From positions 283,106-347,105 of the forward strand of contig DFQH01000008.1 of assembly GCA_002377695.1 (NCBI GenBank): a stretch of 64,000 nucleotides of DNA. The letters run 5' to 3'. Source of the stretch: Citromicrobium sp. UBA3494. Lineage in GTDB: Bacteria; Pseudomonadota; Alphaproteobacteria; Sphingomonadales; Sphingomonadaceae. The position numbers and the translations under genes were made by a program. The notes beneath the pieces are model-generated. The model was not told the DNA's origin, made no database searches, and saw only the letters and a program-made list of their open reading frames with translations. Below, piece after piece: positions 17,901 through 27,376 of this stretch. Numbering within the stretch: the first letter of the stretch is position 1; each line of letters opens with the position of its first letter.

Positions 17901-18416
17901 TTACGGGCGATCCAGCGCAGCTTGAAAAGAGGCCTGCGTGGTGTCGTCGAAACAGACGAAGAGAATCCGGTCGAGATCGCCGTCGTGCCGGGCCATTTCT
18001 TCGCGCACCGTCGCCACGGCAATGGGGGCTGCCCGATCGATCGGGAACCCGTAGATACCCGTCGAAATTGCGGGAAAGGCAACGCTGCGCACGCCGTTCT
18101 TCCGCGCCACCTCCAGCGAGTTGCGATAGCACTGGGCAAGCAATTCGGGTTCGCCATTATCGCCGCCGCTCCAGACCGGGCCGACGGTGTGGATGACATG
18201 CCTTGCGGGCAGATCGTATCCCTCGGTGATCTTGGCCTGCCCGGTCTCACAGCCGCCAAGCGCCCGACACTCGTCCAGCAGTCCCGTGCCCGCCGCCCGG
18301 TGGATCGCGCCGTCGACGCCGCCCCCGCCCAGCAGGGAGGAGTTGGCGGCGTTGACGATCGCGTCGACATCCAGCCTGGTGATGTCGCCGCGATGGATTT
18401 CGAGCACGGCAGCCAT
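17901..18416 (-). CDS. Macro-domain ADP-ribose hydrolase
   Basis: Macro-domain protein of 171 aa, MacroD / YmdB-like. It has the ADP-ribose site [34 protein letters not shown], the phosphate loop ISTGIYGFP, and VIHTVGPVW. Such enzymes remove O-acetyl-ADP-ribose or mono-ADP-ribose. The ATG at 18416 is 2 nt after the dehydrogenase stop, so the gene is almost certainly co-transcribed with it. A 161-bp gap follows before nspC. A macro-domain gene inside a polyamine operon is unexpected, and the link is inference from position only. Confidence 0.92.
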   Translation of the reverse strand: MAAVLEIHRGDITRLDVDAIVNAANSSLLGGGGVDGAIHRAAGTGLLDECRALGGCETGQAKITEGYDLPARHVIHTVGPVWSGGDNGEPELLAQCYRNSLEVARKNGVRSVAFPAISTGIYGFPIDRAAPIAVATVREEMARHDGDLDRILFVCFDDTTQASFQAALDRP

Positions 18417-18418
18417 CC

Positions 18419-19630
18419 TCAGAAGCCGACCGGCCCGTCCAGCTCCTTCACGTTCCACGGCAGGCCGTGTTCGTTCAGCATGTCCATGAAGGGATCGGGA
18501 TCGAACTGCTCCATATTGAACACGCCGTCGCCGTCCCACGTGCCTTGCACCATCATAGCGCTGCCGATCATCGCGGGCACGCCGGTGGTGTAGCTGACGG
18601 CCTGGTTGCCGGTTTCCTCGTAGGCAGCTTCGTGGCTGCAGATGTTGTTGATGTAGAACGTCTTTTCACCGCTGCCGTCGAGCGCTTCGCCGGTTGCGAT
18701 CACGCCGATATTGGTCTTGCCCTTGGTGGTTTCGCCCAGGCTTTCGGGTTTGGGAAGCACGGCGGCAAGGAACTGCAGAGGGATGATGTCGCGGCCCTGG
18801 TACTTGACCGGCTCGATGCTGGTCATGCCCACCGCCTGCAGCACGCTCAGGTGCTTGATGTACTCGTCGCCGAAGGTCATCCAGAAGCGCGCACGCTCCA
18901 GCTCGGGGACGAACTTGGCGAGGCTTTCGAGCTCCTCGTGATACATCATGTAGGCGTTCTTGGGGCCGACTTCCTCGAAGTCGAACTCGGTCTTCACCTG
19001 CATCGCGGGCGTTTCGACCCACTCGCCGTTTTCCCAATGGCGCGCGGGCGCGGTCACTTCGCGGATGTTGATTTCCGGGTTGAAGTTGGTGGCGAAGGCC
19101 TGCCCGTGATCGCCGCCATTGCAATCGAGAATGTCGAGCTGGCGGATCGTCTTCAGCTTGTGCTTCTTCAGCCACATCGTGAACACGCTGGTCACGCCCG
19201 GATCGAAGCCCGAGCCGAGCAGCGCGGTCAGGCCCTTCTCCTTGAAGCGGTCGTGATAGGCCCACTGCCAGTGATATTCGAACTTCGCCTCGTCCTTGGG
19301 CTCGTAGTTCGCGGTGTCGAGGTAATCCACGCCCGCCTCCAAACAGGCATCCATGATCGGCAGGTCCTGGTAGGGCAGCGCCAGATTGACCACCAGCGAA
19401 GGGCCGATCTTCCTGATCAGGTTGATCATCGCGGGGACTTCCTCGGCGTCGATCTCGTAGGTCGAGATGTCCACGCCGGTACGGTCCTTCACCGATGCGG
19501 CAATCGCATCGCACTTGGCTTTAGTGCGACTGGCAAGGTGGATGTCGCTGAAGATATCCTTGTTCATCGCCATCTTGTGGACGCAGACCGAGCTAACGCC
19601 CCCTGCCCCGATCACCAGTACCTTCGACAT
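18419..19630 (-). CDS. Carboxynorspermidine dehydrogenase (saccharopine dehydrogenase family)
   Basis: Reductively condenses aspartate semialdehyde with a diamine (putrescine or diaminopropane) to carboxyspermidine or carboxynorspermidine. The 403-aa protein has the NADP motif [18 protein letters not shown] at the N-terminus and family signatures [35 protein letters not shown] and DCNGGDHG. The ATG at 19630 is set by the family start MSKVLVIG. Its operon partners are the macro-domain gene and nspC. Confidence 0.93.
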   Translation of the reverse strand: MSKVLVIGAGGVSSVCVHKMAMNKDIFSDIHLASRTKAKCDAIAASVKDRTGVDISTYEIDAEEVPAMINLIRKIGPSLVVNLALPYQDLPIMDACLEAGVDYLDTANYEPKDEAKFEYHWQWAYHDRFKEKGLTALLGSGFDPGVTSVFTMWLKKHKLKTIRQLDILDCNGGDHGQAFATNFNPEINIREVTAPARHWENGEWVETPAMQVKTEFDFEEVGPKNAYMMYHEELESLAKFVPELERARFWMTFGDEYIKHLSVLQAVGMTSIEPVKYQGRDIIPLQFLAAVLPKPESLGETTKGKTNIGVIATGEALDGSGEKTFYINNICSHEAAYEETGNQAVSYTTGVPAMIGSAMMVQGTWDGDGVFNMEQFDPDPFMDMLNEHGLPWNVKELDGPVGF

Positions 19631-19830
19631 GCTTGTTCTCCGTATTCGAATCCTTGCGCGCGCCTTTAGCCAAACGATGGCGCGGGTCCAAACGATCCGA
19701 AATCGCGAAGGCAATCGGCGCTTTCCTAATCGGGGCGCGAGAGACTATCGGGGAAGCATGAGCATCCGCCCGCCTGTCCTGCCCTCCCTCACCACGCCCA
19801 CCCCCCGGCCGACCGGTTTTTCGGGCCCTG

Positions 19831-19853
19831 GACACTGTGTCAGGTGTGTCAGG
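19831..19853 (+). promoter_or_regulatory. Short palindrome and direct repeats before the dehydratase gene
   Basis: GACACTGTGTC (19831-19841) is a perfect 11-bp palindrome. It overlaps two copies of GTGTCAGG (19837-19844 and 19846-19853) 9 bp apart, just before the TTG start. The second copy includes the Shine-Dalgarno, so part of the pattern may be coincidental. Confidence 0.3.
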
Positions 19854-19864
19854 AAGCGGCTGCC

Positions 19865-20812
19865 TTGACCCGCCAGCCGACCCGCGAAGGCGTGATCGCC
19901 GCAGCGCAGAGCATCGCGGACATCCTGCCGCCAACGCCGCTGCTGCCGGTGGAGATCGGCGGGAAGCAATGCTGGGTAAAGGCAGAAAGCCTGCAACCCG
20001 TGGGCGCTTTCAAGATCAGGGGCGGCTGGTGGCGGCTATCCAACCTGTCCCAAGACGAACGCAAACGCGGCGTGGTCGCGGTGTCCAGCGGCAACCACGC
20101 GCAGGGTGTGGCGTGGGCGGCGCGCAAGCTGGGTATCAAGGCCGCCATCGTGATGCCGCGCAATGCGCCCAAGGTGAAGCTTGAAGCGACAGAAGCGCTG
20201 GGCGCCGAAATCATCCTCTACGATCGTCCCGGCGAGGACCGCGACGAAGTTGCAGAGCGAGAGATCGAGAAACGCGGTGCGGTGCTGGTTCACGCCTTTG
20301 CCGATCCGTGGGTGATCGAAGGACAAGGCTCTGCGGGCATCGAAGCAACCGAACAGCTCGGCAGGCAGCCGTCCCTGATGCTCGCCTGCTGCGGAGGTGG
20401 CGGTTTGACCGCCGGGCTCACCCTCGCCTGTCCCGACAGCAAGGTCGTGCCGGTCGAGCCTTTCGGGTGGGACATGGTCGGGCAGGCGCTGGCGAAGGGC
20501 GAGATCGTGCAGGTCGCGCCCGATGCGCCGGATACGATCTGCGACGCACTCCAGCCGACCGCGACCAAGGCGATCAACCTCGCCGTGCTACAAGGTCGCG
20601 CAGGCCCGGGCGTCACCGTGACCGATGACGAAGTGCGCGAGGCGCAGCGCTTCGCCTTCGCGCGGCTGGGCCTGGTGGTGGAGCCCGGTGGCGCGGCAGC
20701 CCTTGCGGCAGCCCTTGCCGGTAAGCTAGCGCTGGAAAACGATACGGTTATCATGCTGACGGGCCGCAATGTCGATCCTGCAGCCTATGCCGCCACCATC
20801 GATCCGCGCTGA
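19865..20812 (+). CDS. Threonine/serine dehydratase-like PLP enzyme (TTG start)
   Basis: Fold-II PLP enzyme of 315 aa that deaminates threonine or serine, or racemises serine. The PLP lysine is in SLQPVGAFKIRGG, and the phosphate loop is CCGGGGLTAG. SSGNHAQGVAWAARKLG is typical of the family. It lacks the C-terminal ACT regulatory domain of biosynthetic IlvA, so it is likely the catabolic or racemase subtype. The TTG at 19865 has AGGAAG 8 nt upstream; a GTG at 19844 is the alternative. It is 47 bp upstream of btaA in the same direction. Confidence 0.9.
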   Translation: MTRQPTREGVIAAAQSIADILPPTPLLPVEIGGKQCWVKAESLQPVGAFKIRGGWWRLSNLSQDERKRGVVAVSSGNHAQGVAWAARKLGIKAAIVMPRNAPKVKLEATEALGAEIILYDRPGEDRDEVAEREIEKRGAVLVHAFADPWVIEGQGSAGIEATEQLGRQPSLMLACCGGGGLTAGLTLACPDSKVVPVEPFGWDMVGQALAKGEIVQVAPDAPDTICDALQPTATKAINLAVLQGRAGPGVTVTDDEVREAQRFAFARLGLVVEPGGAAALAAALAGKLALENDTVIMLTGRNVDPAAYAATIDPR

Positions 20813-20859
20813 CCCCCGGCGCATCACAGACGAAGTACGCAACCGGAGATACCCCCATC

Positions 20860-22074
20860 ATGCCGCAAGGCGAAGCCCACATCATCGACCGTTCGGTCGT
20901 CCGCAAGAGTTCGGGCCTGAAGGACACGCTGCTCGACAAGGCCTTCGCAACCGCGTTTCGCGGGCTGGTCTACGCGCAGATCTGGGAAGACCCGGTGGTG
21001 GACATGGAAGGCCTCCAGATCGACGAGAGCAGCCGCGTGCTGTGTATCGCCAGCGGCAGCTGCAACGCCCTGAGCTATCTCACCGCCAACCCCGAGGCGA
21101 TCACCGCGGTCGATCTCAACCGCGCGCATATCGCGCTGGGTCGCCTGAAGATCGCAGCGATCAACGCGCTGCCCAATTACGACCTGTTCCGCCGCTTCTT
21201 CGCGCATTCGGACTACAAGGAGAATGTGGCGATCTACAAGGATCGCATCGCGCCGCTGCTGGACGATGAGAGCCGCAAGTACTGGGAAGGCCGCGACATT
21301 CGCGGGCGTCGCCGGATCACGCAGTTCCAGCGCGGCATCTACAAGCAGGGCCTGCTGGGCAACTTCATCGGCATGGCCCACCTGTTCGCCAAGCTGTACG
21401 GCGTGGACCTGCGCAAGGTGCTCGAAGCGCCCACGGTGGAAGAACAGCGCGCCATCTTCGAAAGCGAGCTGGCGCCGGTGTTCGACAAGAAGTTCGTCCG
21501 CTGGGTGACCAACCAGCCCGCCTCGCTGTTCGGCCTCGGCATTCCGCCTGCGCAATACGACGCGCTGGCCGGCGACGAGAAGATGGCCGAAGTGCTGCGC
21601 AAGCGGCTGGAAAAGCTGGCCTGCGATTTCGACGTGAAGGACAACTACTTCGCGTGGCAGGCCTTCAACCGTGGCTACTCGAAGGACGAGGACGCGCCGC
21701 TGCCCCCGTATTTGCAGCGCGAGAACTACCAGAACCTGCGCGAACGCGTTGCGAAGCTGAGCGTGCAGCGCGCCAACCTGTCCGAATTCCTCTCTTCCCA
21801 GCCAGCGATGAGCCTTGACCGCTATGTCTTCCTCGACGCGCAGGACTGGATGGACGATCACCAGCTGACCAATCTGTGGCGCGAAGTCACGCGCACCGCC
21901 CGAACGGGGGCGCGGGTGCTCTTCCGCACGGCAGCCGAACCCAGCCTGCTTCCGGGCCGCGTGCCGAACGAAATCCTCGATCAGTGGACCTACCACGAAG
22001 ACCTCTCGAAGGATCTGACGCAGCGCGACCGCAGCTCGATCTACGGCGGCGTGCACCTCTACGAGCTGAAGTGA
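20860..22074 (+). CDS. btaA: BtaA, diacylglycerol 3-amino-3-carboxypropyl transferase
   Basis: Moves the 3-amino-3-carboxypropyl group of S-adenosylmethionine to diacylglycerol, the first step to the betaine lipid DGTS. The 404-aa protein is of the DUF3419 type: YAQIWEDPVVDMEGL, then an SAM-binding loop LCIASGSCNALSYLTANPEAITAVDLNRAHIALGRLK, and DAQDWMDDHQLTNLWREVTRTA. The stop overlaps the btaB ATG by one base (TGATG), indicating coupling. Phosphorus limitation induces these genes in other bacteria; no Pho box is evident in the 47 bp upstream. Confidence 0.94.
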   Translation: MPQGEAHIIDRSVVRKSSGLKDTLLDKAFATAFRGLVYAQIWEDPVVDMEGLQIDESSRVLCIASGSCNALSYLTANPEAITAVDLNRAHIALGRLKIAAINALPNYDLFRRFFAHSDYKENVAIYKDRIAPLLDDESRKYWEGRDIRGRRRITQFQRGIYKQGLLGNFIGMAHLFAKLYGVDLRKVLEAPTVEEQRAIFESELAPVFDKKFVRWVTNQPASLFGLGIPPAQYDALAGDEKMAEVLRKRLEKLACDFDVKDNYFAWQAFNRGYSKDEDAPLPPYLQRENYQNLRERVAKLSVQRANLSEFLSSQPAMSLDRYVFLDAQDWMDDHQLTNLWREVTRTARTGARVLFRTAAEPSLLPGRVPNEILDQWTYHEDLSKDLTQRDRSSIYGGVHLYELK

Positions 22075-22736
22075 TGGCACCGGCGGGGGAGAAACACGAT
22101 CACGCGGCGCTGATGGATTCGATCTATCGCGGGCAGAAATACATCTACGATGTGACGCGCAAGTACTACCTGTTCGGGCGCGACGACCTGATCCGGGGTC
22201 TCGAATGCGAAGCAGGCGATGCGGTGCTGGAAATCGCCTGCGGGACAGGGCGCAACCTTGCCAAGGTGCAGCAGGCCTATCCGGGCACGAAGCTGTTCGG
22301 GATCGATATCTCCGCCGAAATGCTCAAGAGCGCGGCCGGAAAGCTTGGCACCAGCGCGATTCTCGCGCCGGCCGATGCGCGCCAGTTCGATGCGCGCGCG
22401 ATGCTGGGCCGGCCGACCTTCGAACGGGTGATCCTGTCCTATTCGGTATCCATGATACCCGACTGGGAACGCGCGATGCGCCATGCGGCGACTCTGGTTG
22501 CGCCGGGGGGGTCGCTGCACGTGGTCGATTTCGGCAGCTACAGCGCGCGCGACACGCTGGGCGCCCGCATCCTGAAGTGGTGGCTGAAGCAGTTCCACGT
22601 TTCGCCCCGGCTGAACCTGCCGGACGTTGCGGCAGAGATCGGCGCACAGCCCGGCTGGCGACGCGAAGGGCGCGACGGGATGGGCGGTTACTACCGGCTG
22701 GAGCGGCTGTACCGCGAAGCCGGGGCAACGGATTGA
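22074..22736 (+). CDS. btaB: BtaB, betaine-lipid N-methyltransferase
   Basis: Three successive methylations complete the DGTS headgroup. The 220-aa class-I SAM methyltransferase has motif I VLEIACGTGRNLAKV and acidic motif LFGIDISAEML. It has post-I YSVSMIPDWERAM and LHVVDFGSY, and starts with KYIYDVTRKYYLFGRD, typical of BtaB-like enzymes. The ATG at 22074 overlaps the btaA stop. An earlier in-frame ATG lies inside btaA and is rejected. Confidence 0.93.
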   Translation: MAPAGEKHDHAALMDSIYRGQKYIYDVTRKYYLFGRDDLIRGLECEAGDAVLEIACGTGRNLAKVQQAYPGTKLFGIDISAEMLKSAAGKLGTSAILAPADARQFDARAMLGRPTFERVILSYSVSMIPDWERAMRHAATLVAPGGSLHVVDFGSYSARDTLGARILKWWLKQFHVSPRLNLPDVAAEIGAQPGWRREGRDGMGGYYRLERLYREAGATD

Positions 22737-22786
22737 CAGGCCCGCTGCCCAGCGCCACGCTTGGCGCAAAATTTCAGGGGGAATGA

Positions 22787-23224
22787 ATGCAGGCTCAAAT
22801 GCTCGCTCCGGGCGCGGTGCTCGTCGCATGGTCGCTGGTGATGCTGATCTGGATGGCGCTCACGCGCTTTCCCGCAATGGCGAAAATCAGCGACAAGCTG
22901 AAGGGTGCCAAGCGCGGCGGCCGCGGGCAGGATCTGGAAGGGGTCATCCCGGACAAGGTCAACTGGAAGGCGCATAACTACGCGCATCTGATGGAACAGC
23001 CTACGCTGTTCTACGCCACCATCGTGATCCTCGCGATCCTCGCCCCCAGCCCGCTCGCAATCCTGCTTGCGTGGATCTACGTGGGCCTGCGGATCGTCCA
23101 TTCGATCTGGCAGGCGACAGTCAACATCGTGACGGTTCGCTTTCTTCTGTTTATCGCCTCGACTCTCGCGCTGATCGCCCTCGCGATCATGGCCCTCATT
23201 GCAACTCTCGGAGCGCCCTCATGA
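22787..23224 (+). CDS. MAPEG-family membrane protein 1
   Basis: Four-helix inner-membrane protein of 145 aa of the MAPEG (membrane-associated eicosanoid and glutathione metabolism) superfamily. It has PDKVNWKAHNYAHLMEQPTLFYATIVIL and WIYVGLRIVHSIWQATVN, which contain the usual conserved E/H/R/N pattern. Bacterial members are often glutathione-linked; substrates are not known. It overlaps the next gene by 4 nt (ATGA) and follows btaB by 50 bp. Confidence 0.88.
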   Translation: MQAQMLAPGAVLVAWSLVMLIWMALTRFPAMAKISDKLKGAKRGGRGQDLEGVIPDKVNWKAHNYAHLMEQPTLFYATIVILAILAPSPLAILLAWIYVGLRIVHSIWQATVNIVTVRFLLFIASTLALIALAIMALIATLGAPS

Positions 23225-23655
23225 TCGGCATGACCATCCTGCAACCCGTCGTCGCGCTGATGATCTGGACTATGATCGTATGGGCATGGATGTACGCGGC
23301 GCGCATTCCGGCGATGCAGGCGAGCAAGGATATCGACACCAGGAACCTGCATGGCGGCACGGGCAAGGATCTCGACGGCGTGCTGCCCGACCGGGTGCAG
23401 TGGAAAGCGCACAACTACAACCACCTGCACGAACAGCCGACCGTGTTCTACGCGGTCGCCATCGTGCTGGCGATCATCGGCGCGGGCGACGGGGTCCCTG
23501 CCCTGCTGGCCTGGATCTATACCGGTCTGCGCGTGATCCACACGATCGTGCAGGTCACGGCAAACAAGGTGATGGTCCGCTTCGTCCTGTTCGCAGTTTC
23601 CAGCGTGGTGCTGATCGCGCTGATCGGCATCGCGGCGGCGCGGGTGTTTGGCTGA
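23221..23655 (+). CDS. MAPEG-family membrane protein 2
   Basis: Paralogue of the preceding gene, 144 aa, four predicted helices. It shares LPDRVQWKAHNYNHLHEQPTVFYA and WIYTGLRVIHTIVQVTANKVMVRF with it. The paired genes overlap by ATGA and may form a hetero-oligomer, since MAPEG proteins are trimers. This is inference from coupling and length only. Confidence 0.88.
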   Translation: MIGMTILQPVVALMIWTMIVWAWMYAARIPAMQASKDIDTRNLHGGTGKDLDGVLPDRVQWKAHNYNHLHEQPTVFYAVAIVLAIIGAGDGVPALLAWIYTGLRVIHTIVQVTANKVMVRFVLFAVSSVVLIALIGIAAARVFG

Positions 23656-23659
23656 GCTG

Positions 23660-24649
23660 CTACTCGGCCGCTTCGACGGCCGGTAGCTCTTCCTTCGCAA
23701 AGTCCATCGTCGCCAGGAACCGCTCCGCATCGAGCGCGGCCATGCAGCCGGTGCCCGCCGCCGTCACCGCCTGGCGATAGGTGTGGTCCATCACGTCGCC
23801 GCACGCGAACACGCCGGGAATCTCGGTCTTGGGCGTGCCGGGCTCGACCAGCAGGTAGCCGCTGTCGTCGGTCGGCAGCTGGTCCTTGAACAGCTCGGTC
23901 GCCGGAGCATGGCCGATCGCCACGAACGCACCGTCGACCTCCAGCGTGCTCTCCTCGCCAGTCACGGTGTCCTTCAGGACGAGGTGGTGCAGCGAACCAT
24001 TGTCGCCCGCCTCGAACCGCTCCACGGTCTTGTTCCACAAGGGCGTGATCTTGTCCGAGGCAAACAGCCGCTCCTGCAGGATCTTCTCGGACCGCAGCTC
24101 GTCCCGGCGGTGGATCAGCGTCACATCGTCCGAATGGTTGGTGAGGTAGAGCGCTTCCTCGACCGCGGTGTTGCCGCCGCCGATCACCGCGACCTTCTTG
24201 CCACGGTAGAAGAACCCGTCGCACGTTGCGCAGGCGGACACGCCCTTGCCGCCCAGTTCCTGCTCGCCCGGCACGCCCAGCCACTTGGCCGAGGCACCGG
24301 TCGCGATCACCACGGTGTCGCCGATATACTCGTCGCCGCTGTCGCCCACCGCGCGGAACGGAGGGCCATTCTTGAGGTCGATCTCGACAATCGTGTCCCA
24401 GTGCATTTTCGTGCCCACATGCTCCGCCTGCGCGCGCATCTGCTCCATCAGCCAGGGGCCCTGGATCACGTCGGCGAAGCCAGGGTAGTTCTCGACATCG
24501 GTGGTGATTGTCAGCTGGCCGCCGGGTTGCAGGCCCTGGACCATGACCGGCTCCAGCATGGCGCGCGCGCCATAGATGGCGGCGCTGTAGCCTGCCGGGC
24601 CGGAACCGATAATGAGCATCTTGGTGCGGTGCGTCGCCATATGCGCCAC
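23660..24649 (-). CDS. trxB: Thioredoxin reductase
   Basis: NADPH-dependent flavoenzyme that keeps thioredoxin reduced. The 329-aa protein has the FAD site IIGSGPAGYSAAIYGARA, the redox pair CATC (C140 and C143), the NADPH site VIGGGNTAVEEALYL, and GVFACGDVMD near the end. An internal ATG at 24640 (MATHRTK) is an equally likely start. It is convergent with the second MAPEG gene, with a gap of 4 bp. Confidence 0.97.
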   Translation of the reverse strand: MAHMATHRTKMLIIGSGPAGYSAAIYGARAMLEPVMVQGLQPGGQLTITTDVENYPGFADVIQGPWLMEQMRAQAEHVGTKMHWDTIVEIDLKNGPPFRAVGDSGDEYIGDTVVIATGASAKWLGVPGEQELGGKGVSACATCDGFFYRGKKVAVIGGGNTAVEEALYLTNHSDDVTLIHRRDELRSEKILQERLFASDKITPLWNKTVERFEAGDNGSLHHLVLKDTVTGEESTLEVDGAFVAIGHAPATELFKDQLPTDDSGYLLVEPGTPKTEIPGVFACGDVMDHTYRQAVTAAGTGCMAALDAERFLATMDFAKEELPAVEAAE

Positions 24650-24703
24650 GTCTCCTGTCCGTCTAAAGTCTTGCGTCCAATATGGGGGCCGAGGCCCGCA
24701 GAG

Positions 24704-25486
24704 TCACGCCACGAAGCGCGACTGAAGCCGGTCGCGCAGCGCGTCGTCCACACCAATCGCTTGCGCCAGGAACGCGTCGAGCGAACCCCATTCGCCATCG
24801 ACCACCTCCATAAAGCGGTCGAAATAGGCCTCGCGCACCTGCATCAACTCGTTCACCGCATCGCGCGGCAGCGGGCCGAGCCGTTCCTCGATCCCCGGAA
24901 GCGACTGCCGCTCCAGAATCTCATAGGTGGGCGCGTCATTGGTGCGCAGGAATTCGGTGAGCATGTCGGCGCGCGACACGCCCAGGATGTGATGGAGCAG
25001 CGCAGCGGCAATGCCCGTGCGGTCCTTGCCCGCAAAGCAATGGACCAGGCTTGCCCCGTCCCTCTCCGCAAGCGCCCGCAGATATTGCCCGAAAATCGCC
25101 TGCATCGCCTTGTTCCCCGGCATGCGGGTATAGACCTTGAGCATGCGCCCGTGCGCGGCCTCGGCGGTGAGCTCCAGCGGCTGGTCGGGCTCGTGCGGGG
25201 GGCGCGAGCTGGTCTCGCCATCGTAGAACACCACTTCCCCATCCCACAGGTCCGGGCGGCGGCAGGGATGGCGTTCACGTTCCGCGTTGCCGCGCAGGTC
25301 GATCACCGTGCGGATGCCCAGCTCGGCCACGGTCGCCAGATCGCTCTCGCTCGCCTCGACATGCTGGCCAGAACGATAGAGCAGCCCGGAGACCACCCTG
25401 CCCCCACCCCGCGTGGGGTAGCCGCCGTAATCGCGGAAATTGTGGATGCCGTCGGTTGCGTAGAAGGTGGGAGAAGTCGCGCTCAT
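24704..25486 (-). CDS. Tyrosine phosphatase-family protein
   Basis: Cytosolic phosphatase of 260 aa with the Cys-loop VHCFAGKDRTGIAAALLHHILG (C150). The signature HCxxGKDRT is of the lipid/tyrosine phosphatase type (Y_phosphatase3). The N-terminus IHNFRDYGGYPT and the preceding RTVIDLRGNAERERHP are typical. Substrate (phosphotyrosine or phosphoinositide-like) cannot be decided. The ATG at 25486 fits the family start; a longer start enters the divergent enoyl-CoA hydratase promoter. Confidence 0.92.
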   Translation of the reverse strand: MSATSPTFYATDGIHNFRDYGGYPTRGGGRVVSGLLYRSGQHVEASESDLATVAELGIRTVIDLRGNAERERHPCRRPDLWDGEVVFYDGETSSRPPHEPDQPLELTAEAAHGRMLKVYTRMPGNKAMQAIFGQYLRALAERDGASLVHCFAGKDRTGIAAALLHHILGVSRADMLTEFLRTNDAPTYEILERQSLPGIEERLGPLPRDAVNELMQVREAYFDRFMEVVDGEWGSLDAFLAQAIGVDDALRDRLQSRFVA

Positions 25487-25606
25487 GCAAGTTCGGTGGC
25501 AGGGCGAACCCGTCCGCGCAAGCACGCGACGCAAGATTTGCGGTTCTCCGGTGGCTGGGGCAAGGCTGCGCAAACAGAATCAACCCGCCGGGGGGAGAGG
25601 CCAAGA

Positions 25607-26401
25607 ATGTCCGAAGAAAACGCACTGCTGGTCGAACACGTGGGCAAGGTGGTGAAGATCACGCTCAACCGGCCCGAGCGGATGAACGCCGTCACACCCG
25701 GCATGTTCGACGATCTGCGCGAGATTCTGGACGGCCTCGATACCGCGAAGACGCGCGCAATGGTCATCACCGGGGCCGGTCGCGCGTTCTGCGCGGGTGC
25801 CGATATCAGCGGCAGGGGATCGGGGACTGGCGGCAAACCAGGCGACACCTCGCGCAGCTCGCTCGAAAACCACTATAACCCCGGTATGCTCGCGCTGATG
25901 GAGGCCGACATTCCGGTCATCACCGCGGTCAATGGCGCGGCGGCGGGAATCGGTGCGACGCTCGCGCTGTCGGGCGACCTGATCGTGGCGGGCAAGTCGG
26001 CCTATTTCCTGCAGGCCTTCGTCAATATCGGGCTCGTCCCGGACGGGGGCGGGACTTGGATTCTCCCCAAGGTCATGGGCCTGCCGCGTGCCATGGAGGC
26101 CATGCTGCTCGGCGAGCGGCTGCCTGCCGAGGATGCGTTCGCAATGGGCGCGATCAATCGCTGCGTCGAGGACGACAAGGTTCTCGAAGAAGCGATGGCC
26201 CTCGCCGAGCGGCTGGCAAGCGGGCCCACAGTGGCAATAGGCCAGATCCGCAAGCTGGCCCGCAATGCCCAAGGCAGCAGCCTGGCGGATGCGATGCAGG
26301 CGGAGGCGGAAGCTCAACAGATCGCGGGCAACACGCAGGATTTCATGATCGGCGCGCAGGCCTTCGCCACCAAGACGAAAGCCGAATTCAAGGGGAAGTA
26401 G
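25607..26401 (+). CDS. Enoyl-CoA hydratase/isomerase-family protein
   Basis: Crotonase-fold protein of 264 aa. The oxyanion-hole segments are AFCAGADISGRG and VNGAAAGIGATLALSGDLIVAG. Glu/Asp catalytic positions cannot be set without an alignment, so hydratase versus isomerase (PaaG-like) is open. A strong purine-rich Shine-Dalgarno (GGGGGGAGAGG) precedes the ATG at 25607. It is convergent with a CoA-ester lyase-type gene 6 bp away. Confidence 0.92.
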   Translation: MSEENALLVEHVGKVVKITLNRPERMNAVTPGMFDDLREILDGLDTAKTRAMVITGAGRAFCAGADISGRGSGTGGKPGDTSRSSLENHYNPGMLALMEADIPVITAVNGAAAGIGATLALSGDLIVAGKSAYFLQAFVNIGLVPDGGGTWILPKVMGLPRAMEAMLLGERLPAEDAFAMGAINRCVEDDKVLEEAMALAERLASGPTVAIGQIRKLARNAQGSSLADAMQAEAEAQQIAGNTQDFMIGAQAFATKTKAEFKGK

Positions 26402-26407
26402 CGCCGC

Positions 26408-27331
26408 CTACTTCGCCGCAAGGCCGAGGATACCGCGCGCCTGCTTCAGGTGCGGGATATCCACCATTTCGCCATCGAGTTGCAGCGCACCCGAACCCGG
26501 GTTGTCCTCGAACAGGGCGACGATCCGGCGTGCGCGGTCCAGCTCTTCGTCGGAGGGTGTGAAGGCGCGATTGATCGGTTCGACCTGCGCGGGGTGGATA
26601 CACATCATCCCGCGAAAACCCACCTTGCGTGCATCTTCGGGAACCCGCTTCATCCGCTCTTCATCGCGGAAATTGGGATCGATCGTCTCGATCGGTGCGA
26701 TCCCGGCCGCGTGAGCCCCGGCCAGGCATAGCGTGCGGGCCAGCGCGAAGGGCTCCAGCAGATTGCCGTCCTCGTCCCGATTGGCGGATGCGCCAAAGGC
26801 TGCCGCAAGGTCTTCCGCGCCCCAGGTGAGTGCGTCGAGCCGGGGAACGCCTGCGTAATCGCCCAGCCGGAACAGCGCGGGCGCGGTTTCGGTGGCGACG
26901 GCAATCAGGCGGATCGATCCGGGCTCGATACCCGCAGACGCCTCCAGCGCGGTGAGGTAATGCCCCAGAAGACGCACCTCGTCCGGGGTCGCCTTGGGCA
27001 GCATGATGCCGTCGGGTCGGTGAGGCACCACCGCGACCAGATCGCGCAGCGCGTCGGACGTATCCATCGGATTGACCCGGACCCAGAGCGGCTTCGCGCG
27101 GTCCGCTTGCCCGAGCGCGCCTGCCACATGATCGCGCGCATCGGGCTTGGCGCTCTCGGCGACGGAGTCTTCCAGATCGAGGATGATGAGATCCGCTTCG
27201 CCACCAAGCGCCTTTTCCAGCTTTCGCGGGCTGTCCCCCGGCACGAACAGGAGGGAACGGGCGGCCCATGGCTGGATGTTGCGGCCCGCGTCGGCGGAAT
27301 GCGTCGCGGGGTTTTGCGGATCATGTGTCAT
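26408..27331 (-). CDS. HpcH/HpaI aldolase / citrate lyase beta-family protein
   Basis: Mg2+-dependent CoA-ester lyase-type protein of 307 aa. The signatures RSLLFVPGDSPRKLEKAL, LILDLEDSV, WVRVNPMDTSDALRDL and IRLIAVATETAPALFRL contain the family Arg, Asp and Glu metal ligands. The end segment GFRGMMCIHPAQVEPINRAFTP is typical of malyl-/citramalyl-CoA lyase relatives. The exact substrate (citramalyl-, malyl- or beta-methylmalyl-CoA) is not decidable. Confidence 0.9.
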   Translation of the reverse strand: MTHDPQNPATHSADAGRNIQPWAARSLLFVPGDSPRKLEKALGGEADLIILDLEDSVAESAKPDARDHVAGALGQADRAKPLWVRVNPMDTSDALRDLVAVVPHRPDGIMLPKATPDEVRLLGHYLTALEASAGIEPGSIRLIAVATETAPALFRLGDYAGVPRLDALTWGAEDLAAAFGASANRDEDGNLLEPFALARTLCLAGAHAAGIAPIETIDPNFRDEERMKRVPEDARKVGFRGMMCIHPAQVEPINRAFTPSDEELDRARRIVALFEDNPGSGALQLDGEMVDIPHLKQARGILGLAAK

Positions 27332-27376
27332 GGCCAGCGCCCTACCCCGGTCTGCCATGCGCTGCCAGAGGCAGCC

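Noticed and set aside
23783..26401. An 872-codon open frame spanning the opposite strand of trxB and the phosphatase gene and running into the hydratase
   Set aside because: Only the last 264 codons (from 25607) make a known protein with a strong ribosome site. The rest mirrors trxB and the phosphatase and has low-complexity antisense character typical of high-GC DNA.
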